Positions 27,372 to 36,110 of a DNA stretch of 64,000 bases are shown one piece after another. Position 1 is the stretch's first letter. Each line of letters starts with the position of its first letter. The notes beneath the pieces are model-generated. The model was not told the DNA's origin, did not search any database, and worked only from the letters and a program-made list of their open reading frames with translations. The position numbers and the translations under genes are program-made. This DNA comes from Cryomorpha sp963836915 (lineage in GTDB: Bacteria > Bacteroidota > Bacteroidia > Flavobacteriales_D > Cryomorphaceae): contig CAWILH010000002.1 in the NCBI GenBank assembly GCA_963836915.1, positions 3,410,001 through 3,474,000 of the forward strand. Direction: 5' to 3'.

Positions 27372-27651
27372 GAGCCTGATGCATACGTCTGGATAGCAGC
27401 CATATATTAGACCGCAGGGCAATGACTGCTCTTATTGGAAGGATGACTTTTAGGGTAAAAATCCTATATTTCTAAGGGGTGTGGCTGGAAGTAAAACTGC
27501 CTTACGGGTCAGGCTATAAACAAATCAACCATGAGCTTGGGCAATAGAAAGCATCGGGAAGGCGCTGCATATCTTCAACACCTTTTCCTTCTTTCCACTT
27601 GAGCCAGCCATTGATAGGTGTCATGTGGATAAGACCTGCTGCTCAACCTTT

Positions 27652-27666
27652 CAGAGCTGAGCTCTG
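27652..27666. promoter_or_regulatory. Perfect palindrome, possible operator
   Basis: CAGAGCT-G-AGCTCTG is a perfect 7-bp inverted repeat around one base. It ends 5 bases before a predicted -7 element, a place where a dimeric regulator could act. No regulator gene is adjacent. Confidence 0.4.
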
Positions 27667-27671
27667 CTATG

Positions 27672-27679
27672 TACTTTTG
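27672..27679 (+). promoter_or_regulatory. Candidate -7 promoter element for the dehydrogenase operon
   Basis: TACTTTTG matches TAnnTTTG, 21 bases upstream of the TTG start at 27701. The -33 region (CTTT at 27648-27651, 20-base spacer) is a poor match. Confidence 0.4.
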
Positions 27680-27700
27680 ATCTCTCAAACAGCATAATTA

Positions 27701-29863
27701 TTGGATCAAGTCCTTCAAAGCTTAAAGGCGGGCAAGATGGAAATCGCCGAGCTGCCCAACCCCATTCCAAAACGGGGGGAAGTATTGGTGCGCACTCATT
27801 TTTCGGCCATAAGCACAGGCACGGAAGGCAAGACGGTAAGCGATGCCCGCAAGGGCTATATTGCCAAAGCCAAATCACGTCAGGCAGAAGTGGTCAAGGT
27901 GGTAAATGCCGCCAAAACCTACGGGATTTCGGATACCTATAAAATGGTGATGAACCGCTTGGAAGCCTTGCAGCCGCTTGGATATAGCTCTTCTGGCGTG
28001 GTGGTGGGGCTCGGTGCTGGAGTAGATGGTTTTAAGCTTGGTGACCGCGTGGCCTGTGGTGGCGCGGCTGCGTCGCACGCCGAGCTGGTATGCATTCCAG
28101 AAAATCTCTGCGTACAGATTCCTGATGCAGTTCCTTTGGAAGAAGCGGCGTTTACCACTATCGGTGCCATCGCGATGCAAGGTTTGAGACGTGCCGATCT
28201 GAAGATCGGTGAAAATTGCGCCGTGATCGGTCTCGGCTTGATCGGACAGATTACCGTCAAACTTCTCAAAGCCGCCGGCATCAAAGCATTTGGAATTGAT
28301 GTTAAGCCCGAACTCATTAATCTGGCGCTTCAATCGGGAGCCGCTTCTGCTGCCCTGCGCAGCGATGAGTCCCTTTTGGCGCAGGTGCAGGCTTTTTCAA
28401 AGGGCCACGGCGTAGATGCAGTGATCATTACCGCCGCTACTTCGTCTACCGATCCTGTAGAACTGGCCGGAGCGCTATGCCGCCACCATGGTAAGGTGGT
28501 AATAGTGGGCAGTGTACCCACCGGATTTACCCGCAAGAATTATTACCGAAAGGAGCTCGATCTATTGATGAGCACTTCTTATGGTCCCGGGCGGTATGAT
28601 GCCAATTATGAAGAAAAAGGGATGGATTATCCTATCGGTCAGGTGCGTTGGACAGAAAATCGGAATATGCAGGCTTTCGCCGAATTATTGGGCGCTACCC
28701 ATTTCTCCCTTTCCGACTTGATATCGCATCGTTTTGATTTTGCGAATGCAGAAAAAGCATTCGATCTGGTCGTCGCAACCGATAGATCAAAGATGGGCAT
28801 CGTCTTGGAATACGATACCGAGAAGCCCATAGCATTGCAAGAGCTGGCTGAGCCTTACAAGTCTCCGGTGTCTCATCGACTATCGGTGATTGGCGCGGGC
28901 TCTTTTGCTTCCAATTTCCTACTCCCCAACCTTCCCGACACGCTCAGGTTGGGCGGCATCGCCACATCGCGGCCCCACACCGCCGAAAATGCCAAACGGA
29001 AGTATGGCTTTGCACAAGCTTATTCGAATGTAGATCAAATGCTTGGCACTGATGGTTCGGGTGCAGTAGTCATCGCCACACGGCATGATTCTCACGCTCC
29101 TTTGGCGCTGGCTGCACTAAAAGCCAGAAAGCGGGTATTTCTGGAGAAGCCCCTTTGCCTTACCATCGAGCAGTATTTTGAGTTCAAGGCGCTGTTTGAC
29201 ACTGGCACCACTCCCGATCTTATGGTTGGTTTTAACCGTAGGTTTTCACCGGCCATCGTTCATTTGCAGACCCTTCTTTCAGGAATCCCCGTTGCGATCA
29301 ATTACCGGATCAATGCGGGCTCCCTGCCGGCCGATCACTGGGTACACGACCCTGACGTGGGCGGTGGGCGCATCATTGGTGAAGTTTGCCACTTCATTGA
29401 TCTTTGCACCTTCATAGCGCGCAGCGAAGTGAAGAGCATCTCGGCAACGTCGGTCTCAGCACCCAGCCAAAATCAAGATACGCTGGTGGCCGCACTCGAG
29501 TTTGAGAATGGGTCGGTGGCATCCATCTCCTATTTCAGCAATGGAAGTAAAGAGCTCGCAAAGGAGTATTTGGAAGTTTTTTCTGGTGGTGTATCGGCTG
29601 TGATCGATGACTTTAAATCCATGCGAATCATGGGCGAAACCACCAAGGTCGAAAAATTGAAAAAACAGGATAAAGGCCATTCAGCAGAGATCCGTTTGTT
29701 TGCGGAAGCGATCACCAGCGGTAGCGCTTTTCCGATATCGGTGAAGGATGTGATGCACAGTACGCTCGCCACATTTGCGCTGCTCGAATCCATTAAGCTC
29801 GCTGGCCAACGTGTGAATCTTAAGCAATATATAGGGTCATGGATTTCTCCGAAAGCGAACTGA
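27701..29863 (+). CDS. Bi-domain oxidoreductase: zinc-type alcohol dehydrogenase fused to Gfo/Idh/MocA
   Basis: The 720-residue protein (TTG start, MDQVLQSLKAG) joins two NAD(P)-binding modules. Residues about 1-360 form a medium-chain dehydrogenase with the Rossmann motif GLGLIGQITVKLL and VVIVGSVPTGF. From about 390 a Gfo/Idh/MocA domain begins with SVIGAGSFASNF and carries the family EKP motif in VFLEKPLCLTI and DPDVGGGRIIGEVCHFID. Such fusions occur in Bacteroidota and cyanobacterial polymer loci and probably oxidise or epimerise nucleotide sugars; the substrate is unknown. The end overlaps the next gene by 25 bases. Confidence 0.88.
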   Translation: MDQVLQSLKAGKMEIAELPNPIPKRGEVLVRTHFSAISTGTEGKTVSDARKGYIAKAKSRQAEVVKVVNAAKTYGISDTYKMVMNRLEALQPLGYSSSGVVVGLGAGVDGFKLGDRVACGGAAASHAELVCIPENLCVQIPDAVPLEEAAFTTIGAIAMQGLRRADLKIGENCAVIGLGLIGQITVKLLKAAGIKAFGIDVKPELINLALQSGAASAALRSDESLLAQVQAFSKGHGVDAVIITAATSSTDPVELAGALCRHHGKVVIVGSVPTGFTRKNYYRKELDLLMSTSYGPGRYDANYEEKGMDYPIGQVRWTENRNMQAFAELLGATHFSLSDLISHRFDFANAEKAFDLVVATDRSKMGIVLEYDTEKPIALQELAEPYKSPVSHRLSVIGAGSFASNFLLPNLPDTLRLGGIATSRPHTAENAKRKYGFAQAYSNVDQMLGTDGSGAVVIATRHDSHAPLALAALKARKRVFLEKPLCLTIEQYFEFKALFDTGTTPDLMVGFNRRFSPAIVHLQTLLSGIPVAINYRINAGSLPADHWVHDPDVGGGRIIGEVCHFIDLCTFIARSEVKSISATSVSAPSQNQDTLVAALEFENGSVASISYFSNGSKELAKEYLEVFSGGVSAVIDDFKSMRIMGETTKVEKLKKQDKGHSAEIRLFAEAITSGSAFPISVKDVMHSTLATFALLESIKLAGQRVNLKQYIGSWISPKAN

Positions 29864-31068
29864 TACGCTACCGAAGAGCGCTGCAATCACTGGAAGCCTA
29901 TGTGGTAAAGCGAAAGTTTAAGGGCATTGACCCCTATGATGTGCTAATGAGCCCCTTTCCGTTTCAGAAATTGGGAAAGTGGCCGCCGATACTGGCTATC
30001 CAAATTTTCAAACGGAACCCCATCAATTTGCGAAAGCTCCTTGGTGTGCCAAAATCTTGGAACCCAAAGGCGCTGGGCTTATTTCTTCAAGGATATAGTC
30101 TACTGCCCAAAACCGACTTCAACAAGGCGCAATGCGAGTGGCTTTTTGATAAATTGATGGAGTTGAAAACGGCCGATACCCCCGGTCTGGCGTGGGGCTA
30201 TCCCTTCCCTTGGGCAAGCCCAGAAAAGTACTTGGAAGCTTGGTCGCCCACTTCTGTAGTAAGCGGATTTGTGGTGCAGGGACTCGATGCATATTATAAA
30301 ACCTATGCCGATAAGCGCGCCCTTGAAGCGATGGAGAAAGTATGTATATTTCTTACTGAAGCCTTGTTTCACACAGAAAAAAATGAAGCATATGCCATTA
30401 GCTACAGCACCGCCAAGGCAGATTTTTGCTATAATGCGTCGCTTCTGGCCGCCGAGGTCTATGCCCGCACTTATGCCCATACAGGGCAGCAGGCTTATGC
30501 CAATATTGCGAGAAGGGCACTTGATTCGGTATTGACAAAACAGAAATCGGATGGCAGCTGGAACTATAGCGAAAATCTAGAGACTGGAAAGCAACGGGTT
30601 CAGATAGATTTCCATCAGGGCTTTACGCTCGATTCGATTATGGCAATCTCTGAAGCGCTGAACTACTGTCCCGAAAAAGTCGAAAAAGCAGTTCAAGAGG
30701 GATTTGAATTTTACCGCGATCAGCAGTTCAGACCCGATGGCAGGGCGCTTTGGCGGCTCCCCGGCGATTTTCCCGCCGATGTACACCACCAAGCCCAAGG
30801 GGTGCTTACCGCTATAAACTACCATCGTTTTGGCGGAAGCCGCCGGGCCGAAGAGCTTGCCAAGCGGGTGCTCACGTATACCCTTTCCAATTTTCAAGAT
30901 GGTCGTGGATATTTTTATTACCGTAAGCATAAGCGTTTTATAGATCGCACGAGCTATATGCGCTGGGGCAATGCATGGATGTTTTTAGTGCTCTCGAGCG
31001 TAATCTCGTCGGCCACCAAAGCCGCGCCGGGAAACCCCGTGCCACAGCATAGCGAAACATTGATTTGA
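29839..31068 (+). CDS. Alpha/alpha-toroid-like protein of unknown function
   Basis: The 409-residue product has regularly spaced helical pairs with small-residue turns (GLAWGYPFPWASPEKY, TPTSVV-like WSPTSVVSGFVVQGLDAYY, KADFCYNASLLAAEVYA, SDGSWNYSENLETGKQ, DFHQGFTLDSIMAIS). This resembles (alpha/alpha)6 barrels of glycan-processing enzymes. No catalytic set could be assigned. It lies between the bi-domain dehydrogenase and the DUF354 protein with overlaps on both sides (25 and 4 bases), so the three likely act in one step series. Enzymatic or structural role is open. Confidence 0.6.
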   Translation: MDFSESELIRYRRALQSLEAYVVKRKFKGIDPYDVLMSPFPFQKLGKWPPILAIQIFKRNPINLRKLLGVPKSWNPKALGLFLQGYSLLPKTDFNKAQCEWLFDKLMELKTADTPGLAWGYPFPWASPEKYLEAWSPTSVVSGFVVQGLDAYYKTYADKRALEAMEKVCIFLTEALFHTEKNEAYAISYSTAKADFCYNASLLAAEVYARTYAHTGQQAYANIARRALDSVLTKQKSDGSWNYSENLETGKQRVQIDFHQGFTLDSIMAISEALNYCPEKVEKAVQEGFEFYRDQQFRPDGRALWRLPGDFPADVHHQAQGVLTAINYHRFGGSRRAEELAKRVLTYTLSNFQDGRGYFYYRKHKRFIDRTSYMRWGNAWMFLVLSSVISSATKAAPGNPVPQHSETLI

Positions 31069-32114
31069 GCAGGTTCCTATTTTATCTGGGGCATCCGGCC
31101 CATTATCATAATTTCAAAAACTCCATTCGCATTTTAAGTGATCGCGGCCATGAAGTGAAGGTAGTGGCGCGTGGAAAAGATGTCCTTTTTGAGCTATTGG
31201 AGCCGGAAGAGTGGGATGTGATAAAATTTCCTGCCCGTACTTCGGGAGGTAGGCTTATGATGATCGCCGCCATAGCGCGTCGCGAATGGCAGATGCTCCG
31301 ACTGGCCGTAGGGTTTAAGCCCCACCTGATGATAGGGACAGATCTGGTGATCACCCATGTGGGTAAGCTTTTAGGAATCAAATCGGTGGTGGTAAACGAG
31401 GATGACAGCGCCGCAGTGCCGCTTATGGCCAAGTACGCTTTCCCTTATGCCACGGCGTTGCTAGCACCCCATTGCTGTGACCAATCTCCTGCCAATGCCA
31501 AAAAAATAGGGTATGAAGGATACCATGAGCTGGCCTATCTCCACCCAGAACTATTTCAACCCAACCTTGCATCGCTCCCTGCGGGCTTTGAAGGCAAGTA
31601 CTTCATCCTGCGCTTTGCATCGCTCCACGCACACCATGATGCCGGTAGGAAAGGAATAAGTGATGATCTGGCGCTAAAACTTATAGCTATTCTCAAGCCT
31701 TTCGGCAATGTTTTTATTACATCGGAACGAAGCTTTTCGCCTGCGCTTGAGCCCTATAGGATTAAGGTTGATCCGAGTGAGATGCACCAAGTCATGGCTC
31801 ATGCGCAGCTCTATATTGGCGATAGCCAGACCATGGCCGCAGAAGCCGCCGTGCTCGGCATCCCTTCCATACGTTTTAATGATTTCGTAGGTGAGCTCAG
31901 CTACCTCGAAGAGCTGGAGCATAAATATCAACTCACGGTAGGCATCCGCTCTTCGGAACCTGACAAGCTTCTGGCACTGGTACTTACTTGGGCTAGCGAC
32001 GAATCGCTTCTTGAGCGGTGGAAAGAACAGCGCAGTAGAATGTTGAAGTCTACCATAGCTGTTACCCCTTTTTGGGTCGAAGAATTTACAAGGTTGGCCG
32101 GTTCAAACCGTTGA
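31065..32114 (+). CDS. DUF354 family protein (UDP-GlcNAc 2-epimerase-like fold)
   Basis: The TTG start overlaps the previous stop as TTGA. The protein (349 residues) opens with FYLGHPAHYHNFKNSI, then ILSDRGHEVKVVARGKD, the signature of DUF354 proteins, which share a GT-B-like fold with UDP-N-acetylglucosamine 2-epimerases and glycosyltransferases. The C-terminal half has VFITSERSFSPAL and IGDSQTMAAEAAVLGIPSIRF, a nucleotide-sugar-binding pattern. Members lie in surface-polymer loci but have no firm biochemical assignment; it may be a glycosyltransferase or an epimerase-like enzyme. Confidence 0.85.
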   Translation: MSRFLFYLGHPAHYHNFKNSIRILSDRGHEVKVVARGKDVLFELLEPEEWDVIKFPARTSGGRLMMIAAIARREWQMLRLAVGFKPHLMIGTDLVITHVGKLLGIKSVVVNEDDSAAVPLMAKYAFPYATALLAPHCCDQSPANAKKIGYEGYHELAYLHPELFQPNLASLPAGFEGKYFILRFASLHAHHDAGRKGISDDLALKLIAILKPFGNVFITSERSFSPALEPYRIKVDPSEMHQVMAHAQLYIGDSQTMAAEAAVLGIPSIRFNDFVGELSYLEELEHKYQLTVGIRSSEPDKLLALVLTWASDESLLERWKEQRSRMLKSTIAVTPFWVEEFTRLAGSNR

Positions 32115-32200
32115 TTTCTTTGTGTATAACTATTGACTCCACAGTGCAAACTCCAGCCTGTGGCTTTTACATTTAGACGGTAGTAATCAATCTTTTCTAG

Positions 32201-33253
32201 ATGCTAAATGCTGTTGCCCCGACGGCTCTTCATACTGATCCCTTTACACTAAAGGATGCCGGGTTTTTGACCCCGATCCTTCCCGATCCCATTTCTGAGA
32301 GATTCGACGGGCGGTTTGAGTGTTCCCATGAACTGGAAAAGGTTCCAAATAGATCCCTGAAATCAGTCTTCATTGGCCAACGCATAAATAATATTAGGGG
32401 TATCAATAATTTCTTCCAGCGCGTGAACGAGAAGCTTGAAGTGGGAGACGTTTTCGAAGGATCTTTTGAATCGCTTGAGCAACGCCGCTCGCGCCTTTTT
32501 AAGAAGTTCCCGTCTGGGTTGAACCTATTCTATTATACCGGCGATTTTATTTTTAAGCGCGTCTTCCCCAAGTTTAAGCTTACCAAGCGGCTATACTTGC
32601 AGCTCACCAATGGGCGAAACCGTGCCATGTCCAAGTCAGAAGTGCTCGGAAGGCTGGTCTATTGCGGCTTTGAAATCATGGAGATCAACGAGCGAAATGA
32701 CCTGCTTCACTTCAAGTGCCAGAAAGTAGGAGACCCCAGCACGGAGCGCGAGCCAAGCACGGGTTTGATATTGCGCATTAAGAGAATAGGGCATTGCAAC
32801 AAGCCGATCACCGTGTATAAATTCCGGACCATGCATCCCTATGCCCAATACCTTCAGGCATACGTCTTCGAGCAGGGAAAATTGGCCAAGGGGGGCAAAT
32901 TTGCCGATGATTTCAGAATTACCAAATGGGGTAGGTGGATGAGAAAATTTTGGATTGACGAGATACCGATGATCTATAATATTTTTCGCGGTGACTTAAA
33001 ATTGGTCGGGGTACGACCGCTTAGCGAACATTACTTAAGTCTGTATACACCTGAGCATAAGTCGCTAAGGGTACAGGGTAAACCTGGGCTTATCCCGCCT
33101 TTTTATGCAGATATGCCAGTGAGTTTGGAAGAGATTATGGAATCGGAGTCAAAATATATAAACGCCTATGTTCAAGATCCCCTTACCACCGACTTTAATT
33201 ATTGCGTAAAAGCGGTAGGCAACATCTTTCTGAACAAAGCGCGAAGCAGCTAG
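32201..33253 (+). CDS. Sugar-1-phosphate transferase (PGT) with non-membrane N-terminus
   Basis: The C-terminal half has the polyprenyl phosphoglycosyl transferase core: ITVYKFRTM, DDFRITKWGRWMRKFWIDEIP with the Asp-Glu dyad at 253-254, NIFRGDLKLVGVRPL and QGKPGLIPPF. These enzymes attach the first sugar phosphate to undecaprenyl phosphate. The N-terminal 190 residues show no membrane helix and no KRxxD re-entrant segment; instead GRLVYCGFEIMEINERND resembles the end of a methyltransferase fold. So anchoring to the membrane is unusual. The 86 bases upstream hold a weak inverted repeat. The stop lies within the beginning of the next frame. Confidence 0.85.
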   Translation: MLNAVAPTALHTDPFTLKDAGFLTPILPDPISERFDGRFECSHELEKVPNRSLKSVFIGQRINNIRGINNFFQRVNEKLEVGDVFEGSFESLEQRRSRLFKKFPSGLNLFYYTGDFIFKRVFPKFKLTKRLYLQLTNGRNRAMSKSEVLGRLVYCGFEIMEINERNDLLHFKCQKVGDPSTEREPSTGLILRIKRIGHCNKPITVYKFRTMHPYAQYLQAYVFEQGKLAKGGKFADDFRITKWGRWMRKFWIDEIPMIYNIFRGDLKLVGVRPLSEHYLSLYTPEHKSLRVQGKPGLIPPFYADMPVSLEEIMESESKYINAYVQDPLTTDFNYCVKAVGNIFLNKARSS

Positions 33254-33258
33254 GGCAG

Positions 33259-34860
33259 ATGCGCTTTAAACTTGCTTTCTTTTTTATTTTGATCGGCGCT
33301 CAGGGTGTGCGGGGGCAGGTGGTTTTTGAGCCTTCCCAAAATGCGGTCTATACCTATCTGGATGAGGTGGCTGCCGCCAAAATGATCCATCTCAATAGCT
33401 TTGCAAAACCATATGCCCGAGATTTTATAGCTATAAGGCTCGATAGTTTGAGCGAGATGAGCGATAGACTCACGAAACGTCAACGAGATCAACTTGATTT
33501 TTTTCTAAAAGATTATGGCAAGGAACTCAGAGTGGGGAAAGACTGGGACAGAAGGCGCGACTTGTTTTATTATAGCGATTCGACATTTCAGATCACCATA
33601 AATCCGATTTTGGGCGGGTCGGTCATGGCCAATCAAAATGGCACACGCATTCACCGCAGGGTAGGTGGCTCTTTCATCGCAAGCGCAGGTAAGTTTGGGT
33701 TTTACGGCAGCCTAAGGGACAATGCCGTGAGCGAAGTGCTCGCTGCCCCGCAATATATAACCGATCGGGATGGGCAGAATTATAAAAATATCTCTGCCGA
33801 TAATCGGAGTGACTATAATGAAGCGATAGGAGGGTTAAGCTATCAATGGAAATGGGGCGATATAGCATTGCTTAAAGACAGGTTCATCTGGGGAAATTCC
33901 CAGCGCAGCGCCAACATTTTTTCCGGAAGGGCGCCTTCTTATGCGGCCATTTCATACCGCCTACATCCCGTTAAGTGGCTTGACTTTCAATACATTCACG
34001 GTTGGCTCATCTCCGAAGAGCTCGATAGTAGCCGAACCTACCTTACACCTGTGGGCAATAGAAGGGTTTACACAAACAAGAATATTGCAGCCAACTATCT
34101 CACGGTTAAGACAAATTTTGCGGTCGACTTTACCCTCGGGAATTCCATTATCTATAGTGACAATGGTTTTCAGCCAGTCTATTTGATCCCATTCTTGTTT
34201 TATAAATCTGCAGATCATACCTACTCGGGCACGGGTAGCAATGAACTGGGTCAAAATGCTCAATTTTTTATTGATTTGAGCGCCAGGACTATTAAGAACC
34301 TGCATCTCTACACTTCACTTTTCGTGGATGAAGTGAGCTTGAGCAATATTTTTGACGCCGATCAACAGACCAATATTATAAGTTTCAAAGTCGGGGCTAC
34401 TTGGTACAATGCCCTTCCAAACCTGCACCTTACCGGAGAGGTTACCCGCACGAATCCTTGGACTTATAGGCACCAGATCGAATCTACCACCTTTGCTTCT
34501 AACGCGTATAACCTAGGTCATTTTTTAGGTGAGAATGGCGATGAGCTCTTCTTTCGGCTAAGCTATCACCCTTGGAAAATGCTCAGTATAAAGGCCAGCG
34601 GTTGGCAGCTGAGAAAGTGCCTCGCCCATGAGTACGCCATTATCAATGGCAATGCCAATGTGGTGGGCTTGAACTTTCTCGAAAGAGTAGATTGGAAACA
34701 GATCGGGCTGGAGTTTCGCGCAGAGTGGGAGCTGATCAATGATGCGGTACTTTTCACCGGAGTCACCTATTTGGATAATAGCGGAAATACAGATTACATG
34801 CCAGATTACCTTGCTGGCCAAACTACCACCGTCGAAGCAGGTTTCCGTATAGCTTGGTAA
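33259..34860 (+). CDS. Wzi-like capsule assembly outer-membrane protein
   Basis: ATG 33259 starts a signal peptide (MRFKLAFFFILIG, cut near VRGQ), and the residues translated upstream of it are not signal-like. The 533-residue mature region is beta-rich with an N-terminal helical part (LDEVAAAKMIHLNSFAKPYA, LTKRQRDQLDFFLKDYGKEL) and barrel-like strands, matching the capsule assembly Wzi family pattern, with the characteristic LLKDRFIWG segment. Wzi proteins sit in the outer membrane and attach polymer to the surface. It closes the polysaccharide locus and is tail to tail with the next minus-strand gene. Confidence 0.75.
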   Translation: MRFKLAFFFILIGAQGVRGQVVFEPSQNAVYTYLDEVAAAKMIHLNSFAKPYARDFIAIRLDSLSEMSDRLTKRQRDQLDFFLKDYGKELRVGKDWDRRRDLFYYSDSTFQITINPILGGSVMANQNGTRIHRRVGGSFIASAGKFGFYGSLRDNAVSEVLAAPQYITDRDGQNYKNISADNRSDYNEAIGGLSYQWKWGDIALLKDRFIWGNSQRSANIFSGRAPSYAAISYRLHPVKWLDFQYIHGWLISEELDSSRTYLTPVGNRRVYTNKNIAANYLTVKTNFAVDFTLGNSIIYSDNGFQPVYLIPFLFYKSADHTYSGTGSNELGQNAQFFIDLSARTIKNLHLYTSLFVDEVSLSNIFDADQQTNIISFKVGATWYNALPNLHLTGEVTRTNPWTYRHQIESTTFASNAYNLGHFLGENGDELFFRLSYHPWKMLSIKASGWQLRKCLAHEYAIINGNANVVGLNFLERVDWKQIGLEFRAEWELINDAVLFTGVTYLDNSGNTDYMPDYLAGQTTTVEAGFRIAW

Positions 34861-34863
34861 ACT

Positions 34864-35972
34864 TTACTTTGCTTCTGGATCGCCGCCATTCAGCAGATAC
34901 TGCATTTCAAAAAGTTTAAGCTGAAGCTCAAACATCTTCATCCTAACTTCTTCCAGCTCCTTGCTTTCGGCCATCGGGTCCAGCTTACTAGATTTTCGCG
35001 ATTCGACAGGCTCTTTAATACTGATTGCATTGGGTGAAACATCATCTTTTTTCGACCCAAAAAGCTTCCACTTATCATCTGCCGCTTTCTCTGCTTTGGG
35101 CTCTTTTTCTTTTTTCTCAGGGTATTGAGATTTGTCCCGATTGAAATTATACCGTGCACCAAGTCCGAAGTATGAGTATTTATCCTGTGCCGAGAAATCC
35201 CTGTCGCGTGAATCCAATCGATCTGTAGCGAGGTTGTTTAGCGTATAGCTAAAGGTGAGGTCGGTCTTATAATTGACCCTATATCCGAAGGTGAATCCCA
35301 CCGGTACATTGAATGCTGTGGCAGGAGCGGTCTTTTTATCAAGGATGTAGCGCTGGGTGGGCGGGTTATCATCGGTCACCGTGTAGCCCACAAAATTCTG
35401 GATTCGGCCGTCGTCTTGTCGCCAGGTACTGAAGGAGCGGTAAAGGGTGAAACCGATTCCAATTTCTGCATTCAAGAAAAATTTGAATTGATCGAGTTGG
35501 TCGGCTTTCTTGGTGAGAAGATTGAGCACATCATAGCTCGCTACCAAATTGATGGTATTGTAGTTTGATTCAAAATCTATGGCTGGACTCTGCTTACCAA
35601 TAAATCTACCGCCGCCGAGTTTACCTTTCTCAAACATTAGTTTGGCAGATAGGCCCACTTAATCTCGCGGGCGATGTTGGCGCGCCAGGCAAATTTATAA
35701 TAGGTACTGAAATCACCCCAAGGCGCAAAGATGTCATAATCTGCCAAGGTGCCGTGAAAAAGGCCTACTCCTGCGCTGGCACCAACCGAAAAACCATCGA
35801 AAAAACCCCCTAAATTTTTACTTTCGTCTGCATCAGATTGCGCTACACGGCTAGCTGAAGGCACAGGTGCCTTGCGCGGTGGCAGCGTATCTTGAGCGCT
35901 AAGGTTGGTTAAAGGACTCACTATGAGTGTACTGCATATGAAGCAGATAGCGATGGCTTGGAACTTGTTCAC
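34864..35972 (-). CDS. Outer-membrane beta-barrel protein, frameshifted
   Basis: Two frames on the minus strand belong together. The upstream part (from 35972) has a signal peptide (FICSTLIVSPLTNLSAQ), a short Pro-rich stretch and GFSVGASAGVGLFHGTLADY, and stops at 35637. The downstream part (GTG near 35658, GLSAKLMFEKGKLGG to 34864) continues as beta strands and ends in a charged segment with a coiled-coil-like tail (EVRMKMFELQLKLFEMQ). Adding one G to the GGG run at 35654-35656 joins IKW to GLSAKL. The whole protein would be about 369 residues. Function unknown. Confidence 0.7.
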
Positions 35973-36110
35973 ATCTTCAAAACTGGTTCAAATAGTCGGA
36001 TGGTACAAGAAAAAAATTTGCACGTTCTCCTTAGCGCCTTGTTAATAAGATATCTAAAGTCGATTATTATGATTTTCTTTATCCCTTAAAATTGTATACA
36101 AATCTCCCGG

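Larger units (their letters stand above)
27372..27700. other. Non-coding stretch before the bi-domain dehydrogenase operon
   Basis: No gene was recognised in these 329 bases. The right end holds a perfect 15-base palindrome (27652-27666) and a TAnnTTTG promoter element (27672-27679), so the stretch probably acts as a control region splitting the polysaccharide locus into two transcripts. Confidence 0.5.

Noticed and set aside
32139..32163. Inverted repeat CCACAG/CTGTGG before the PGT gene as a terminator.
   Set aside because: A 6-bp stem with a 13-base loop and only a short T-run is too weak to call.
6386..34860. An exosortase/archaeosortase-type system linked to the AsnB and bi-domain genes.
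   Set aside because: No membrane protein with the exosortase Cys-Arg-Arg/His pattern and no PEP-CTERM-like target was seen.
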